Shown one piece after another: positions 18,467-26,950 of a DNA stretch of 64,000 bases. Where the stretch lies: positions 218,080 through 282,079 of the forward strand of contig NZ_LRBG01000031.1 of NCBI RefSeq assembly GCF_001580545.1. The letters are read 5' to 3'. The stretch comes from Paraburkholderia monticola. Its GTDB lineage: Bacteria; Pseudomonadota; Gammaproteobacteria; Burkholderiales; Burkholderiaceae. Position numbers and translations under genes: made by a program. The stretch's first letter is position 1, and every line of letters starts with the position of its first letter. Under the pieces are notes generated by a model. That model searched no databases. It was given only the letters and a program-made list of their open reading frames with translations, and had not been told where the DNA came from.

Positions 18467-19399
18467 ATGCCAAAACGCCGCCTACCTTCCCTCAATGCCC
18501 TGCGCGCGTTCGAATCGGCTGCGCGCAATCAGAGCATGACCCGCGCCGCCGAAGAACTTTGCGTCACGCACAGCGCCATCAGCCGGCACGTTTCGAAGCT
18601 CGAGGATTACCTGAACGCAAAGCTGTTCGAACGCGGTCATCAGCAGGTCGTGCTGACGAAGCCGGGGGCCGCCTACGCATCGCGGCTGCAGATCCTGTTC
18701 GACCAGATCCAGGAAGCGACCGCCGAGTATTTCTACGCGCAGCCGGACAACGGATCGCTGCGCATCGGTGTGCTCTCCACCTTCGCGATGCGCTTCCTGA
18801 TTCCGCGCCTCGCGCGCTTCAAGAAGATGTACCCCGAGATCACGTTGCAGGTGGAGAGCGCGCATGAGCCGGTCTCGCCGAACGATGACGACATCGACGT
18901 CGCGATCTGGCTCGGCACGGGCGACTGGCCGGGGCTCGTCTGCGAGCACCTGTTCTACGAGGAGCTGATTCCGGTCGGTAGTCCGGCGCTGCTCGCGGGA
19001 CACGAACTGAAGACAGCCGACGATCTCGAACCATTCCTGCTGCTGCATGCCGCCGCACGCTACGACGACTGGCAGCGCTGGCTCAAGGCGAACGGCGCGA
19101 CGCGCGTGGACGGCTACAAGGGACTGCGGCTCGAATATTCGGGGCTCGCGTATCAGGGGGCCATCGACGGTCTCGGGCTCGCGATGGCGCAGACGATCTT
19201 CGTGCAGGAGGACATCGGCAACAAGCGCCTGCAGCCCGTATTCCAGCAACGCGTGAAGACGGGACGCTCGTATTACCTCGTGTACACCGAAATGAAATCG
19301 GGGCAGCCGGCGATCGTGCGCTTCTCCGACTGGCTGAAGGCGGAAGTGCGCAAGACGGTTGCGAAAGTCGAATCCGGCGAGCATGCCGAAGTCATCTAG
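18467..19399 (+). CDS. LysR-family regulator, GcvA-like
   Basis: The 310-residue product begins MPKRRLPSLNALRAFESAARNQSMTRAAEELCVTHSAISRHVSKLE, the helix-turn-helix of the GcvA/AmpR branch of LysR proteins. The ligand domain follows from about residue 95. GAGGAGA lies before the ATG at 18467; earlier ATGs in the frame lack one. It stands divergent to the NHL-ALDH operon and just before a TfdA-like gene that has its own promoter. It is the second candidate for the master regulator of the island. Confidence 0.9.
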   Translation: MPKRRLPSLNALRAFESAARNQSMTRAAEELCVTHSAISRHVSKLEDYLNAKLFERGHQQVVLTKPGAAYASRLQILFDQIQEATAEYFYAQPDNGSLRIGVLSTFAMRFLIPRLARFKKMYPEITLQVESAHEPVSPNDDDIDVAIWLGTGDWPGLVCEHLFYEELIPVGSPALLAGHELKTADDLEPFLLLHAAARYDDWQRWLKANGATRVDGYKGLRLEYSGLAYQGAIDGLGLAMAQTIFVQEDIGNKRLQPVFQQRVKTGRSYYLVYTEMKSGQPAIVRFSDWLKAEVRKTVAKVESGEHAEVI

Positions 19400-19474
19400 C
19401 GGCGCGCACCGCTCGCGTCGTACCGCGCGCGCGGTCCCGCGCGCCGCGCCGCCTTGCGCGCACGACAGGCCACC

Positions 19475-19530
19475 TCACACGCGCTGTTCCTTAATCTCGC
19501 TTGTGACGAGCGGCCACAGGCACCTACGAT
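19475..19530 (+). promoter_or_regulatory. Class-1 regulon promoter for the dioxygenase gene at 19616
   Basis: Dyad TCACA-N5-TGTTC (19475-19489), CTTAATCTCGC, TTGTGA (19501-19506), an 18-base spacer and TACGAT (19525-19530). Confidence 0.65.
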
Positions 19531-19615
19531 GACATCGATCCTCGCCGCGGGGCCCGCGCACGCGTCGTGTGCGGGAGGTCGCGGACGGAGGACCTCATCC
19601 GTCACAAGGAACATC

Positions 19616-20518
19616 ATGAGCCTGACCGTCGAAGCCGCCCATCCGTTCATCGCCGCGCGAATTCATGGCCTGGATCTGTCGCAACCGCTCGGCGAAGAGC
19701 GGATCACGGAGATCGAACTCGCCAGCGGCCGCTATCCCGTGCTGATTTTCCCGCGGCAGTACATCAACGATGACCAGTTGCTGGCGTTCGCCGCCAACTT
19801 CGGACCGCTGCAGGTCGCCGTGTCTTACACGACACGGCCGGAGGACCATCGTCTCGCGCCGATGATCAACGACATCTCGAACCTGGGCAAAGACAACCAG
19901 ACCTTCAGGGCCGGCGACCGCCGCCGCATGAACAACCTGACGAGCCGGCGCTGGCATTCGGATGCGTCGTATCTACCGCTGCCCGCGCGCTATTCGATGC
20001 TGCTCTCGTATGTCGTGCCGGCGGTCGGCGGCCAGACGCAATTCGCCGATATGCGCGCGGCCTACGACGAACTGCCCGCGCACCTGCGCGCCGTGGTCGA
20101 AGACCTGAGCTGCCACTACGACATCATGCAGTCGCGCGCGGCGGCCGGCTTTCACGATTTCCCCGACGAAGAGCGCCGCGCGCTCGCGCCATGCATTCAC
20201 AAGCTCGTGCGCACGCATCCGATTTCGGGCCGCAAATCGCTGTACCTGTCGAGCCATGCGTCGCACGTCGTAGGCTGGTCCGAACCCGAAGGACGCGACC
20301 TGCTGCGCGAACTCACCGAGTTCGCCACGCAGCCGCAGTTCGTCTATTCGCACGACTGGTCGGTGCGCGATCTGGTGATGTGGGACAACCGCGCGCTGAT
20401 GCATCGCGGCCGTCCGCATATCCCCGAAACGGACGTGCGCGAGATGCATCGCGCGACGACACTCGACGAGCCCACGTGGTCGCGCAAGACGAACGCCGAG
20501 GTGGCGAGTACGGTCTGA
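19616..20518 (+). CDS. TfdA/TauD-family alpha-ketoglutarate-dependent dioxygenase
   Basis: The 300-residue product is the paralogue closest to the one at 7286. Metal ligands are in RRWHSDASY (His, Asp) and WDNRALMHRGRP (His), and the 2-oxoglutarate Arg is in VREMHRATTLD. The GGQTQFADMRAAYDELP and SGRKSLYLSSHASHVVGW stretches match TfdA-type enzymes. The ATG at 19616 follows AAGGAA and begins the conserved N-terminus (MSLTVEAAHPFIAARIHGLDL). It is transcribed alone and converges on the SMP-30 gene. The substrate is unknown. Confidence 0.9.
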   Translation: MSLTVEAAHPFIAARIHGLDLSQPLGEERITEIELASGRYPVLIFPRQYINDDQLLAFAANFGPLQVAVSYTTRPEDHRLAPMINDISNLGKDNQTFRAGDRRRMNNLTSRRWHSDASYLPLPARYSMLLSYVVPAVGGQTQFADMRAAYDELPAHLRAVVEDLSCHYDIMQSRAAAGFHDFPDEERRALAPCIHKLVRTHPISGRKSLYLSSHASHVVGWSEPEGRDLLRELTEFATQPQFVYSHDWSVRDLVMWDNRALMHRGRPHIPETDVREMHRATTLDEPTWSRKTNAEVASTV

Positions 20519-20563
20519 ACGCGGTCGTTTTGCGTGGGCGGACGCCGCGCGGGGCACGGTGCA

Positions 20564-21466
20564 TCAAGCGTGCGAATACAGCGCCGCGCCATGCATCGGC
20601 ACGCGCGCGCGCAGAATCTGTCCCGAGGCCGCTTCGGTGATGTAAAGCATGCTGTCGTCGCGCGGATCGAAGGCCACGTTGGTCGGCTGCACGCCCGCGC
20701 ACGACTGCACCCGCGCGATCGGTTCGCCGAGCCGGTCGAACAGCCATACGGTCGCCAAGCCGATATGCGCGACGGCAAGACCGCCGTCGTGCGCCGGCGC
20801 GATACCGTCCGGTCCGGTGCCCCCCGATAGCTGGATATAGTTGCCGACGCGCGCGACCGCGCCGTTGCCGGAACCGTCGAGCGGCACGCGCCAGATCGCG
20901 TTGGCGCGCGTGACGGCGAGGTACACCGTATGTTCATCGGGGCTCAGCGCAAGCCCGTTCGGGCTCGGGATATGTTCGAGCAGACGTTCGAGCCGCCCGC
21001 CCGCATGCAGCCGGTACAGCACCCCATAGGGGCGATCGAGTCCTGACTGGCCCTGGTCGGTAAACAGCAGCTCACCCTGGCGATCGAAAATCAGATCGTT
21101 CGGACCGCGAAACGGCTCGTAGCCGTCCCTCTCGACAACCGTTTCGACCACGCCGCGCGCGGGGTCCAGCACGAGGATGCCGCGCAACTGATCGGCAATG
21201 AAAATGCGCCCGTCGCGATGAATCGCGAGTCCATTGGGGCGGCCATCGTACCGGCACGCGAGCTCGAAGCGGCCATCGCTCCCGACCCGAAACACGCGTC
21301 CATACGGAATGTCGACGCAATAGAGATTGCCGTCGCGATCGAACGCCGGACCTTCGAGAAACGAATCGCGCGCGACGCCGAAGCGCACTTCCGGATGATC
21401 GACGACGCGCAAGCTGTCGGGCAATCGCGCGAAGACTTCGGTCTGGATTTTGGGGACGTTGAACAT
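20564..21466 (-). CDS. SMP-30/gluconolactonase-like lactonase
   Basis: The 300-residue product has the SMP-30 landmarks FLEGPAFDRDGNLYCVDIPYGRVFRV (with the metal-ligand Glu), PNGLAIHRDGRIFIADQ, RGPNDLIFDRQGELLFTDQGQS (Asn-Asp metal site), SPNGLALSPDEHTVYLAVTRAN and GPDGIAPAHDGGLAVAHIGLATVWLFD. This sub-type resembles gluconolactonase-like proteins of aromatic pathways. The start at MFNVPKI was chosen because the upstream extension crosses the promoter. It has its own class-2 promoter and stands back to back with a Bug gene. Confidence 0.86.
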   Translation of the reverse strand: MFNVPKIQTEVFARLPDSLRVVDHPEVRFGVARDSFLEGPAFDRDGNLYCVDIPYGRVFRVGSDGRFELACRYDGRPNGLAIHRDGRIFIADQLRGILVLDPARGVVETVVERDGYEPFRGPNDLIFDRQGELLFTDQGQSGLDRPYGVLYRLHAGGRLERLLEHIPSPNGLALSPDEHTVYLAVTRANAIWRVPLDGSGNGAVARVGNYIQLSGGTGPDGIAPAHDGGLAVAHIGLATVWLFDRLGEPIARVQSCAGVQPTNVAFDPRDDSMLYITEAASGQILRARVPMHGAALYSHA

Positions 21467-21504
21467 GTTCGTGGTGTGCCTCGCCGGCGCTCGCGATAGA
21501 GAAA

Positions 21505-21560
21505 CACGCTCGCACGGCCACCACCCCGCCGCAAGAGACTTTTTTGCACGGCGCGTGTCA
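21505..21560 (-). promoter_or_regulatory. Class-2 regulon promoter for the SMP-30 gene at 21466
   Basis: On the minus strand: dyad TGACA-N5-CGTGC (21546-21560), an A-tract, TTGCGG (21529-21534), an 18-base spacer and AGCGTG (21505-21510). Confidence 0.55.
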
Positions 21561-21584
21561 CCCATACGGCAAGCGTGGCCCACG

Positions 21585-21640
21585 TCACCTTACACGTGAC
21601 TTAATCTCGCTTGTCATGAGACCGGCCGACTGCCTAGCAT
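21585..21640 (+). promoter_or_regulatory. Class-1 regulon promoter for the Bug gene at 21720
   Basis: Dyad TCACC-N5-CGTGA (21585-21599), CTTAATCTCGC, TTGTCA (21611-21616), an 18-base spacer and TAGCAT (21635-21640). From CTTAATCTCGCTTG to the -10 it is almost a copy of the module at 2113-2168. Confidence 0.65.
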
Positions 21641-21719
21641 CATCGCAATGGGTACCGTGCCACGACATGGCGCTCGCCGTGCGAAAAGAGCGCGCCGATC
21701 CAGCAGGAGACGAACCGCG

Positions 21720-22697
21720 ATGATGAAACGACGTGATTTCCTGGCCGCGCTCGGGGCGCCCGTGCTGCTCGGCGCCGGATGGACGCTCGACGCGCACGCG
21801 GCCGACTATCCATCGAGTCCCGTGCGCTTCATCAATCCGTATGCGGCGGGGTCGGACGACGTGCAGGCCCGCATCATCGCGAAGGCGCTCGCGACGTATC
21901 TGAAGCAACCCGTGATCGTCGAGGCGCATCCCGGCGCGGGCGGCAATATCGCGGCCCACTACGTCGCGAACTCGGCACCCGATGGCTACACGATGCTGCT
22001 CGGCATCAGCGCGATCTTCGAGGCCAATCCCCTGCTCTACCGCGAACCGGGTTTTTCGCCGGACGGCTTCCGCCATGTGAGCCTGCTGTCGGAGCAGCAG
22101 TTCGTGCTGGTCGTCAACCCGTCCGTGCCGGCACGCTCGGTGCCCGAGCTGATCGAATACGCGCGCACTCACCCGGGCAAGCTGACGAACGCGACCGCGG
22201 GCATCGGCAGCAACCTCTATCTCGCGGCGCTCGAATTTACGTCCAAGGCGAACGTGAAGATCGAGAACGTGCCGTACAAGGGCGGCGCCGAGGACACGGT
22301 CGCGGTGCTGGGCGGGTTCGCCGACATGGAATTCGGCGGTGTGCCGAACGTATTGCCGCACATCGGCACAGGGAAGCTGCGGGCGCTTGGCGTGACGGGC
22401 CGGAAGCGCGTCGCGGTGCTGCCCGACGTGCCGACCATCGCGGAAGCTGGACTGCCCGGCTATGAGTTCGCGGTGTGGAACTGCATCTCCGTGCCGAAGG
22501 CGACGCCCACAGCCGTCGTCGCGACGCTGCATGACGCGGTCGTCAAATCGATCGCCGAGGATGAGGTCAGACACAGCCTCGAAAAGCTCGGCTTCGCGCC
22601 GCTCAGCAGTTCGCCCGACGAAATCGGGCGTCGCATTCAGGCCGAAGCGCCGATGTGGCGCGATCTCTTCAAGGTGGCGGGCATCAAGCCGCAATAG
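21720..22697 (+). CDS. Bug/TctC-type periplasmic solute receptor
   Basis: The 325-residue product has a Tat-like signal (MMKRRDFLAALGAP, cleavage near AHAAD) and Bug motifs QPVIVEAHPGAGGNIAAHYVA, PDGYTMLLGISAIFEANPLLY, NVPYKGGAEDTVA and LPDVPTIAEAGLPGYE. The mature N-terminus has the form NPYAAGSDDVQARIIAKAL, also found in the receptor at 23812, which separates these two from the PGG-type receptors elsewhere in the island and suggests a different ligand. AGGAGA precedes the start. It is a single-gene unit. Confidence 0.9.
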   Translation: MMKRRDFLAALGAPVLLGAGWTLDAHAADYPSSPVRFINPYAAGSDDVQARIIAKALATYLKQPVIVEAHPGAGGNIAAHYVANSAPDGYTMLLGISAIFEANPLLYREPGFSPDGFRHVSLLSEQQFVLVVNPSVPARSVPELIEYARTHPGKLTNATAGIGSNLYLAALEFTSKANVKIENVPYKGGAEDTVAVLGGFADMEFGGVPNVLPHIGTGKLRALGVTGRKRVAVLPDVPTIAEAGLPGYEFAVWNCISVPKATPTAVVATLHDAVVKSIAEDEVRHSLEKLGFAPLSSSPDEIGRRIQAEAPMWRDLFKVAGIKPQ

Positions 22698-22740
22698 CCC
22701 CCGTGGCAGCGCGCGATGCGAAGACGCAGCGCGCGCCACG

Positions 22741-22796
22741 GCTCACGCGCCCACGCTCTCCTCGCGCTGCTCACGCGCCCACGCTCTCCTCGCGCT
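22741..22796. repeat. 28-bp perfect tandem duplication at the end of a dioxygenase gene
   Basis: Positions 22741-22768 and 22769-22796 are identical, and a diverged third copy begins at 22797. The stop codon of the dioxygenase gene (22771-22773) lies in the second copy, so the first copy is a duplicated 3' end outside the gene. Confidence 0.85.
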
Positions 22797-23670
22797 GCTC
22801 GCGCGTCCACGCCGGATCGTCCATCACGGTCGCGCGGTGCATCTCGCGTGGATCGGATTCCGGAATATGGCGCCGGCCGCGATGCATCAGCACGCGGTTG
22901 TCCCACATCACCAGATCGCGCACCGACCAGCGATGCGAATAGACGAACTGTGGCTGCGTCGCGTACTCCATCAGCTCGCGCAGCAGATCGCGTCCCTCGG
23001 GAAGCGGCCAGTCGACGACATGCGTCGCGTGTCCAGACAGATACAGCGATTTGCGGCCCGAGAGCGGATGACGGCGCACGAGCCGGTGCTGCGACGGCGC
23101 GAGCTTTGCGCGCTCGTCGTCGGGGAACTCGGTATAGCCGCTCAGCATGCGCGCCCACAGGATGTTGTACTCGCAGCTTAGATCCTCGACGACCGGGCGC
23201 AGATCTTCGGGCATGTCGTCGTAGGCCGCGCGCATGTCGGCGAACTGCGTCTCGCCGCCCTGCTTCGCGACCGTATACGCGAGCAGGAACGAATAGCGCG
23301 CCGGGATCGGCTCATACGATGCATCGGTGTGCCAGCGCTTGCTGACGAAGGTGTTCATGCGCCGATTGTCGCCGCGCCGGAAGGTCTGGTTGTCCTTGCC
23401 GACGTTCGAGATGTCGGTGATCTTCGGCTGCAGGCGATGCTCGTGCTTGCGCGTCTGATACGACATGGCCGTATGCACGGGTCCGAAATTCTCGCTGAAC
23501 GCCAGCAGCTGATCGTCGGTGATCTGTTGTTTCGGAAAGATCAGCACCGGGTAGCGCGCGCTCGTCTGCTCGATCGCGAGCACGTCCTCGAGCGAAACGG
23601 GATTGCGCAGGTCCAGTCCATGAATGCGTGCGGCAACCAGCGGGTGTACGACTTCGACGGTAAAGCCCAT
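22771..23670 (-). CDS. TfdA/TauD-family alpha-ketoglutarate-dependent dioxygenase
   Basis: The 299-residue product carries the metal ligands in KRWHTDASY and WDNRVLMHRGRR and the 2-oxoglutarate Arg in PREMHRATVMD. Its N-terminal half (LLAFSENFGPV and DISNVGKDNQTFRRGDNRRMNTFVS) is closest to the paralogue at 26951, so these two form a sub-pair. The extreme C-terminus lies within a 28-bp tandem duplication. It is a single-gene minus-strand unit with a class-1 promoter 42-97 bases before the start codon. Confidence 0.9.
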   Translation of the reverse strand: MGFTVEVVHPLVAARIHGLDLRNPVSLEDVLAIEQTSARYPVLIFPKQQITDDQLLAFSENFGPVHTAMSYQTRKHEHRLQPKITDISNVGKDNQTFRRGDNRRMNTFVSKRWHTDASYEPIPARYSFLLAYTVAKQGGETQFADMRAAYDDMPEDLRPVVEDLSCEYNILWARMLSGYTEFPDDERAKLAPSQHRLVRRHPLSGRKSLYLSGHATHVVDWPLPEGRDLLRELMEYATQPQFVYSHRWSVRDLVMWDNRVLMHRGRRHIPESDPREMHRATVMDDPAWTREQREESVGA

Positions 23671-23711
23671 GTGTCCTCCTCGATCCCGTGGGATGGGAAC
23701 TCGCTGCGGCT

Positions 23712-23767
23712 ATCGTAGAGGGCGGCGCGCCACGCTCACAAGCTAATTTAGGTCACACGGCCTGTGA
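23712..23767 (-). promoter_or_regulatory. Class-1 regulon promoter for the dioxygenase gene at 23670
   Basis: On the minus strand: perfect dyad TCACA-N5-TGTGA (23753-23767), TTGTGA (23736-23741), an 18-base spacer and TACGAT (23712-23717). Confidence 0.7.
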
Positions 23768-23811
23768 GAAGGATGGACAGCAGGATTCGAACCTCTGCGG
23801 GATCAGCGCGC

Positions 23812-24786
23812 TCACGACGGCTTGATGCCGGCATGTTCGAACACCTGGCGCCACTGCGCGCTTTCCGTTTCGATGCGGCGGCGCAGCTCGTCGCCCGAAC
23901 CCGCCAGCGGCACGAAGCCGAGCTTGTCGAGATCGCGCCGCAGGTCCGGGTCCGCCATCGTCTTCGCCACCGCCGTGCGCAAGACCTGCACGACGGGTGC
24001 GGGCGTCGCCGCGGGCACGGCCAGCGAACTCCACGCGGTGAAGTCGAAGCCCGGCACACCGGCTTGCGCGACCGTGGGCAGGTCCGGATAGAGCGGCGAG
24101 CGTTGCGTGCCGCTGACGGCGAGCGCGCGCAGGCGGCCGTCCTTCACGTACGGCGCGACGTTCGGGATGCCGCCGAACTCCATGTCGACGTCGCCGGCGA
24201 GCACGGCCAGCGTATCGTCGGCCCCGCCCTTGTAGGGCACGTTGACCATGCCGATGCCGGCTTTCGTCATGAACAGCATGCCCGCGAGATAGAGCGCGCT
24301 GCCGGCGCCGGCGGTCGCGTTGGTCAGCTTGCCCGGGTTCTTCTTTGCGTAGTCGATCAGCTCGCGCACCGAGTTCGCCGGCACGCGCGGATTGACCACG
24401 AGCATGAACTGGTGCTCGGCAAGCGGGGCGACCTGCGTAAAGTCGGCGAGCGGGTCGAAGCCCGGATCGCGATACATGAGCGGATTGACTTCGAGCAGGC
24501 TGTTGATCGCGAACAGCATCGTGTAGCCGTCGGCGGAAGCGTGCGCGGTGTAATGCGCGGCAATGTTGCCTCCCGCGCCTGCGTGCGCCTCGACCACGAT
24601 CGGCTGGCCCAGATAATGGCCGAGCGTGCGCGCGACGAGTCGCGCCTGCACGTCGTCAGAACCCGCCGTGTAAGGCAACACGAGACGCACCGGTGCATCG
24701 GGGTAGCCGGCCGCCCGCGCGCCCATGCGCCAGCCGAGGCAGCCCGATGCGATCAGCACGCCCAGCACATTGCGTCGCGAGATCAT
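23812..24786 (-). CDS. Bug/TctC-type periplasmic solute receptor
   Basis: The 324-residue product has a signal with a twin Arg (MISRRNVLGVLIASG, cleavage near ARAAG) and Bug motifs QPIVVEAHAGAGGNIAAHYTA, ADGYTMLFAINSLLEVNPLMY, NVPYKGGADDTLA and YPDLPTVAQAGVPGFD. Like the receptor at 21720 its mature start is of the PYTAGSDDVQARLVART form. It is transcribed alone from a class-1 promoter and is divergent from the alpha/beta hydrolase gene. Confidence 0.9.
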   Translation of the reverse strand: MISRRNVLGVLIASGCLGWRMGARAAGYPDAPVRLVLPYTAGSDDVQARLVARTLGHYLGQPIVVEAHAGAGGNIAAHYTAHASADGYTMLFAINSLLEVNPLMYRDPGFDPLADFTQVAPLAEHQFMLVVNPRVPANSVRELIDYAKKNPGKLTNATAGAGSALYLAGMLFMTKAGIGMVNVPYKGGADDTLAVLAGDVDMEFGGIPNVAPYVKDGRLRALAVSGTQRSPLYPDLPTVAQAGVPGFDFTAWSSLAVPAATPAPVVQVLRTAVAKTMADPDLRRDLDKLGFVPLAGSGDELRRRIETESAQWRQVFEHAGIKPS

Positions 24787-24866
24787 CGCGGGTCTCCTTG
24801 GAGCCGGGGCCGCATTCGCGTACGGCCCGTTTGCCTCGTCTGCTGCCGCGCAAACGGGTGTGGGCC

Positions 24867-24921
24867 ATCGTAAGGCGCTGTAAGGACGCGGACAAGCGCG
24901 TTTATGTCACGACCGCTGTGC
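24867..24921 (-). promoter_or_regulatory. Class-1 regulon promoter for the Bug gene at 24786
   Basis: On the minus strand: half-conserved dyad GCACA-N5-CGTGA (24907-24921), TTGTCC (24890-24895), a 17-base spacer and TACGAT (24867-24872). Confidence 0.6.
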
Positions 24922-24956
24922 GATGACGGCATGCCCGTTGCCGATGTACCGAAAGC

Positions 24957-25012
24957 TCAAGAGCGGCGTGCAAAAAAACCTCTTGCCGCCCGGCGAGCCG
25001 ACATGTGATCGT
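24957..25012 (+). promoter_or_regulatory. Class-2 regulon promoter for the alpha/beta hydrolase gene
   Basis: Dyad TCAAG-N5-CGTGC (24957-24971), an A-tract, TTGCCG (24983-24988), an 18-base spacer and GATCGT (25007-25012) within TGTGATCGT. Confidence 0.6.
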
Positions 25013-25048
25013 CAGCGTGGAACCACCAGCCATCCGACGGGGAGCCGC

Positions 25049-25774
25049 ATGACGATCTATCAGAAAGGCGATGTCTTCATCCACTACGAACAGCGCGGCC
25101 GTGGCTTTCCGTTGCTGTTGCTGCCACCGGGCGGCATGCGCGCGACGATCGCGGACTGGCAGCGCATGGCGTTCAACCCCACCGAGATTTTCGACGACGC
25201 GTTTCGCGTGGTCGCGCTCGACCAGCGCAACGCCGGTGCCTCGCGCGGTCCGCTCACGGACGGCAATCCGTGGGACCAGTACGCGGCCGATCACCTCGGC
25301 CTGCTCAACCATCTCGGCATCGAGCGCTGTCATGTGATGGGCTGCTGCATCGGCGCCTCGTATGCGCTGAATCTGGCACGAGTCGCGCCCCACCGCGTCG
25401 CGTCGCTGGTGTTGCAACAACCGATCGGCATCGACGAAGCGAACCGGCAGTCCATGCCCAATTCATGGCGAAAATGGGCCGACGATCTGCTCGCGAAACA
25501 CGCCGGGTTCGAGCCGGCCCAGCTCGAGGACTTCGGCCGGCGCATGTGGAACGGTGAGTTCGTGCTGAGCGTCACACGCGAATTCGTCCGATCGTGCAAG
25601 ACGCCGATGCTGATCCTGCCCGGCAACGACCTCGAACATCCGGCCGTGATCGCGCGCGAACTCGCCGAGCTGGTCCCGCATGCGCTGACGGTCACCCCCT
25701 GGAAGGAGCCCGCAGACGTCGTGCCTTCAGCGGTGGCACGGGTGCGGGCGTTCCTGCGCGAGCATAGCCGCTAG
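25049..25774 (+). CDS. Alpha/beta-hydrolase-fold protein with Cys at the nucleophile position
   Basis: The 241-residue product has the hydrolase core: FPLLLLPPGGMRA (oxyanion region), VVALDQRNAGAS, HVMGCCIGASYALNLA at the nucleophile elbow, and MLILPGNDLEHP with the acid residue. In the G-x-Nu-x-G elbow the nucleophile place is Cys, as in dienelactone hydrolase, not Ser. No clear catalytic His follows in the last 40 residues, which instead read VTPWKEPADVVPSAVARVRAFL. It may be a Cys hydrolase with a shifted His or a non-hydrolytic member. The ATG at 25049 follows GGGGAG. It has its own class-2 promoter. Confidence 0.85.
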   Translation: MTIYQKGDVFIHYEQRGRGFPLLLLPPGGMRATIADWQRMAFNPTEIFDDAFRVVALDQRNAGASRGPLTDGNPWDQYAADHLGLLNHLGIERCHVMGCCIGASYALNLARVAPHRVASLVLQQPIGIDEANRQSMPNSWRKWADDLLAKHAGFEPAQLEDFGRRMWNGEFVLSVTREFVRSCKTPMLILPGNDLEHPAVIARELAELVPHALTVTPWKEPADVVPSAVARVRAFLREHSR

Positions 25775-25781
25775 GGCCTGT

Positions 25782-26540
25782 TCAATGCGCGTAGTAATGC
25801 ATGCCGCCGTCGACGGGAATCACGTCGCCGGTGATATAGCGCGCGCGCGGCGAAGCGAGAAACGCCGCAAGATAGCCGATATCGATCGGCTCGCCGAAAT
25901 AGCCGATCGGGACATGGCGCGCGATGAAGGCCTGCTTCGATTCGTCGCTAGGATGCAGGCGCTGCGCGATCTGCTCGCTGTTGATGCGGCCGGGCGGAAT
26001 CGTGTTGATCGTGATGCCGTCGGCGGCCACTTCGCGTGACAGGCTCTTCGCCCACAGATGCAGCGCCGCCTTGGCCGGCCCGCTCGGATTCATGCCGCGC
26101 GGCTCCATCGAGCCGCTGATGTTGATGACACGCCCCCACTTGCGCGCGCGCATGCCCGGCAACGCCGCATGCGTGAGCTTGCGCGCCGCCGTGAAGTTGA
26201 GCGCGAACGCCTCGTCCCACACGTCTTCGCCGCAGTCGAGCTCCGCGGGCCGCGAGCCGCCCGCGTTGTTCACGACGATATCGATCTGTCCGAGCGCCGT
26301 GCTCGCTTCGGCGAAGATGCGCGCGAGATCGGCTTCGTCCGTCAAGTCGCCGACGATGGGAATCGGCCTCGGCGCGCCGCTCGCGGCGATACTGTCGGCC
26401 AGTTCGTCGAGCAGCGGGCGACGGCGCGCGACGATCGCGCAGCGCACGCCTTCCGCGGCCAGTGCGCGCGCGATGCCGGTGCCAATGCCGACGCTCGCGC
26501 CGGTGATGAGTGCCGTGCGGCCGCGCAGTTCCAGATCCAT
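25782..26540 (-). CDS. SDR-family protein lacking the catalytic Tyr
   Basis: The 252-residue product has a classical Rossmann start (TGASVGIGTGIA near residues 14-25), GDLTDEADL, NNAGGSRP and the end ITGDVIPVDGGM typical of FabG-like SDRs. The active-site segment reads INISGSMEPRGMNPSGPAKAALHLWAKSL: the Lys is present, but the residue four before it is Ser, so the YxxxK Tyr is absent. It may use another residue or work as a non-redox enzyme such as a dehydratase. It ends 7 bases from the convergent hydrolase gene and has a class-1 promoter. Confidence 0.88.
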   Translation of the reverse strand: MDLELRGRTALITGASVGIGTGIARALAAEGVRCAIVARRRPLLDELADSIAASGAPRPIPIVGDLTDEADLARIFAEASTALGQIDIVVNNAGGSRPAELDCGEDVWDEAFALNFTAARKLTHAALPGMRARKWGRVINISGSMEPRGMNPSGPAKAALHLWAKSLSREVAADGITINTIPPGRINSEQIAQRLHPSDESKQAFIARHVPIGYFGEPIDIGYLAAFLASPRARYITGDVIPVDGGMHYYAH

Positions 26541-26636
26541 GTCATCCCCTATTCAAGTGGCTCGTGACGTGATTGCGTCATCGCGTACAACCGGGACGAC
26601 GGTCAGGAAACCGATGCCGGTCAGCGCTGCTTTCTG

Positions 26637-26692
26637 ATGCTAGGCGGTGTCCGAAGCGCGGGACAAGCGAGTAAAAGTCACGCCACGCGTGA
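26637..26692 (-). promoter_or_regulatory. Class-1 regulon promoter for the SDR gene at 26540
   Basis: On the minus strand: dyad TCACG-N5-CGTGA (26678-26692), TTGTCC (26661-26666), an 18-base spacer and TAGCAT (26637-26642). Confidence 0.65.
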
Positions 26693-26770
26693 CGGCTATG
26701 CGCCCGTCGCGCGCGGCGTGTTCTTCCTGCCTCGCCGGCAGAACGCATGCCTGCATGCGGACACTCTCCA

Positions 26771-26826
26771 TCACATGGGCTGTGACTTTATCTCGCTTGT
26801 GGCATCGGGACGCGCACGCCTACGCT
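26771..26826 (+). promoter_or_regulatory. Class-1 regulon promoter for the dioxygenase-Bug operon
   Basis: Perfect dyad TCACA-N5-TGTGA (26771-26785), CTTTATCTCGC, TTGTGG (26797-26802), an 18-base spacer and TACGCT (26821-26826). Confidence 0.7.
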
Positions 26827-26877
26827 AGCGCCATCGTGCAGAGCCGCCGGCGACCCGGACGCGGCGGCCGTGCAATC

Positions 26878-26932
26878 GAATCAACGCAGCGAATCAACGC
26901 AGCGAACAACGCAGCGAACAACGCGGCGGACC
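26878..26932. repeat. Short tandem repeat in the leader of the dioxygenase gene
   Basis: Four units of 12-13 bases (CGAATCAACGCAG twice, then CGAACAACGCAG and CGAACAACGCGG) lie in the untranslated leader before the gene at 26951. Such a repeat could vary in length by slippage. Confidence 0.8.
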
Positions 26933-26950
26933 ACCACAGCAGAGGCACTC

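Noticed and set aside
23753..26785. TCACA-N5-TGTGA dyads read as CRP or FNR sites
   Set aside because: CRP sites are TGTGA-N6-TCACA, the opposite order, and FNR sites are TTGAT-N4-ATCAA. The dyads here have inverted halves and N5 spacing.
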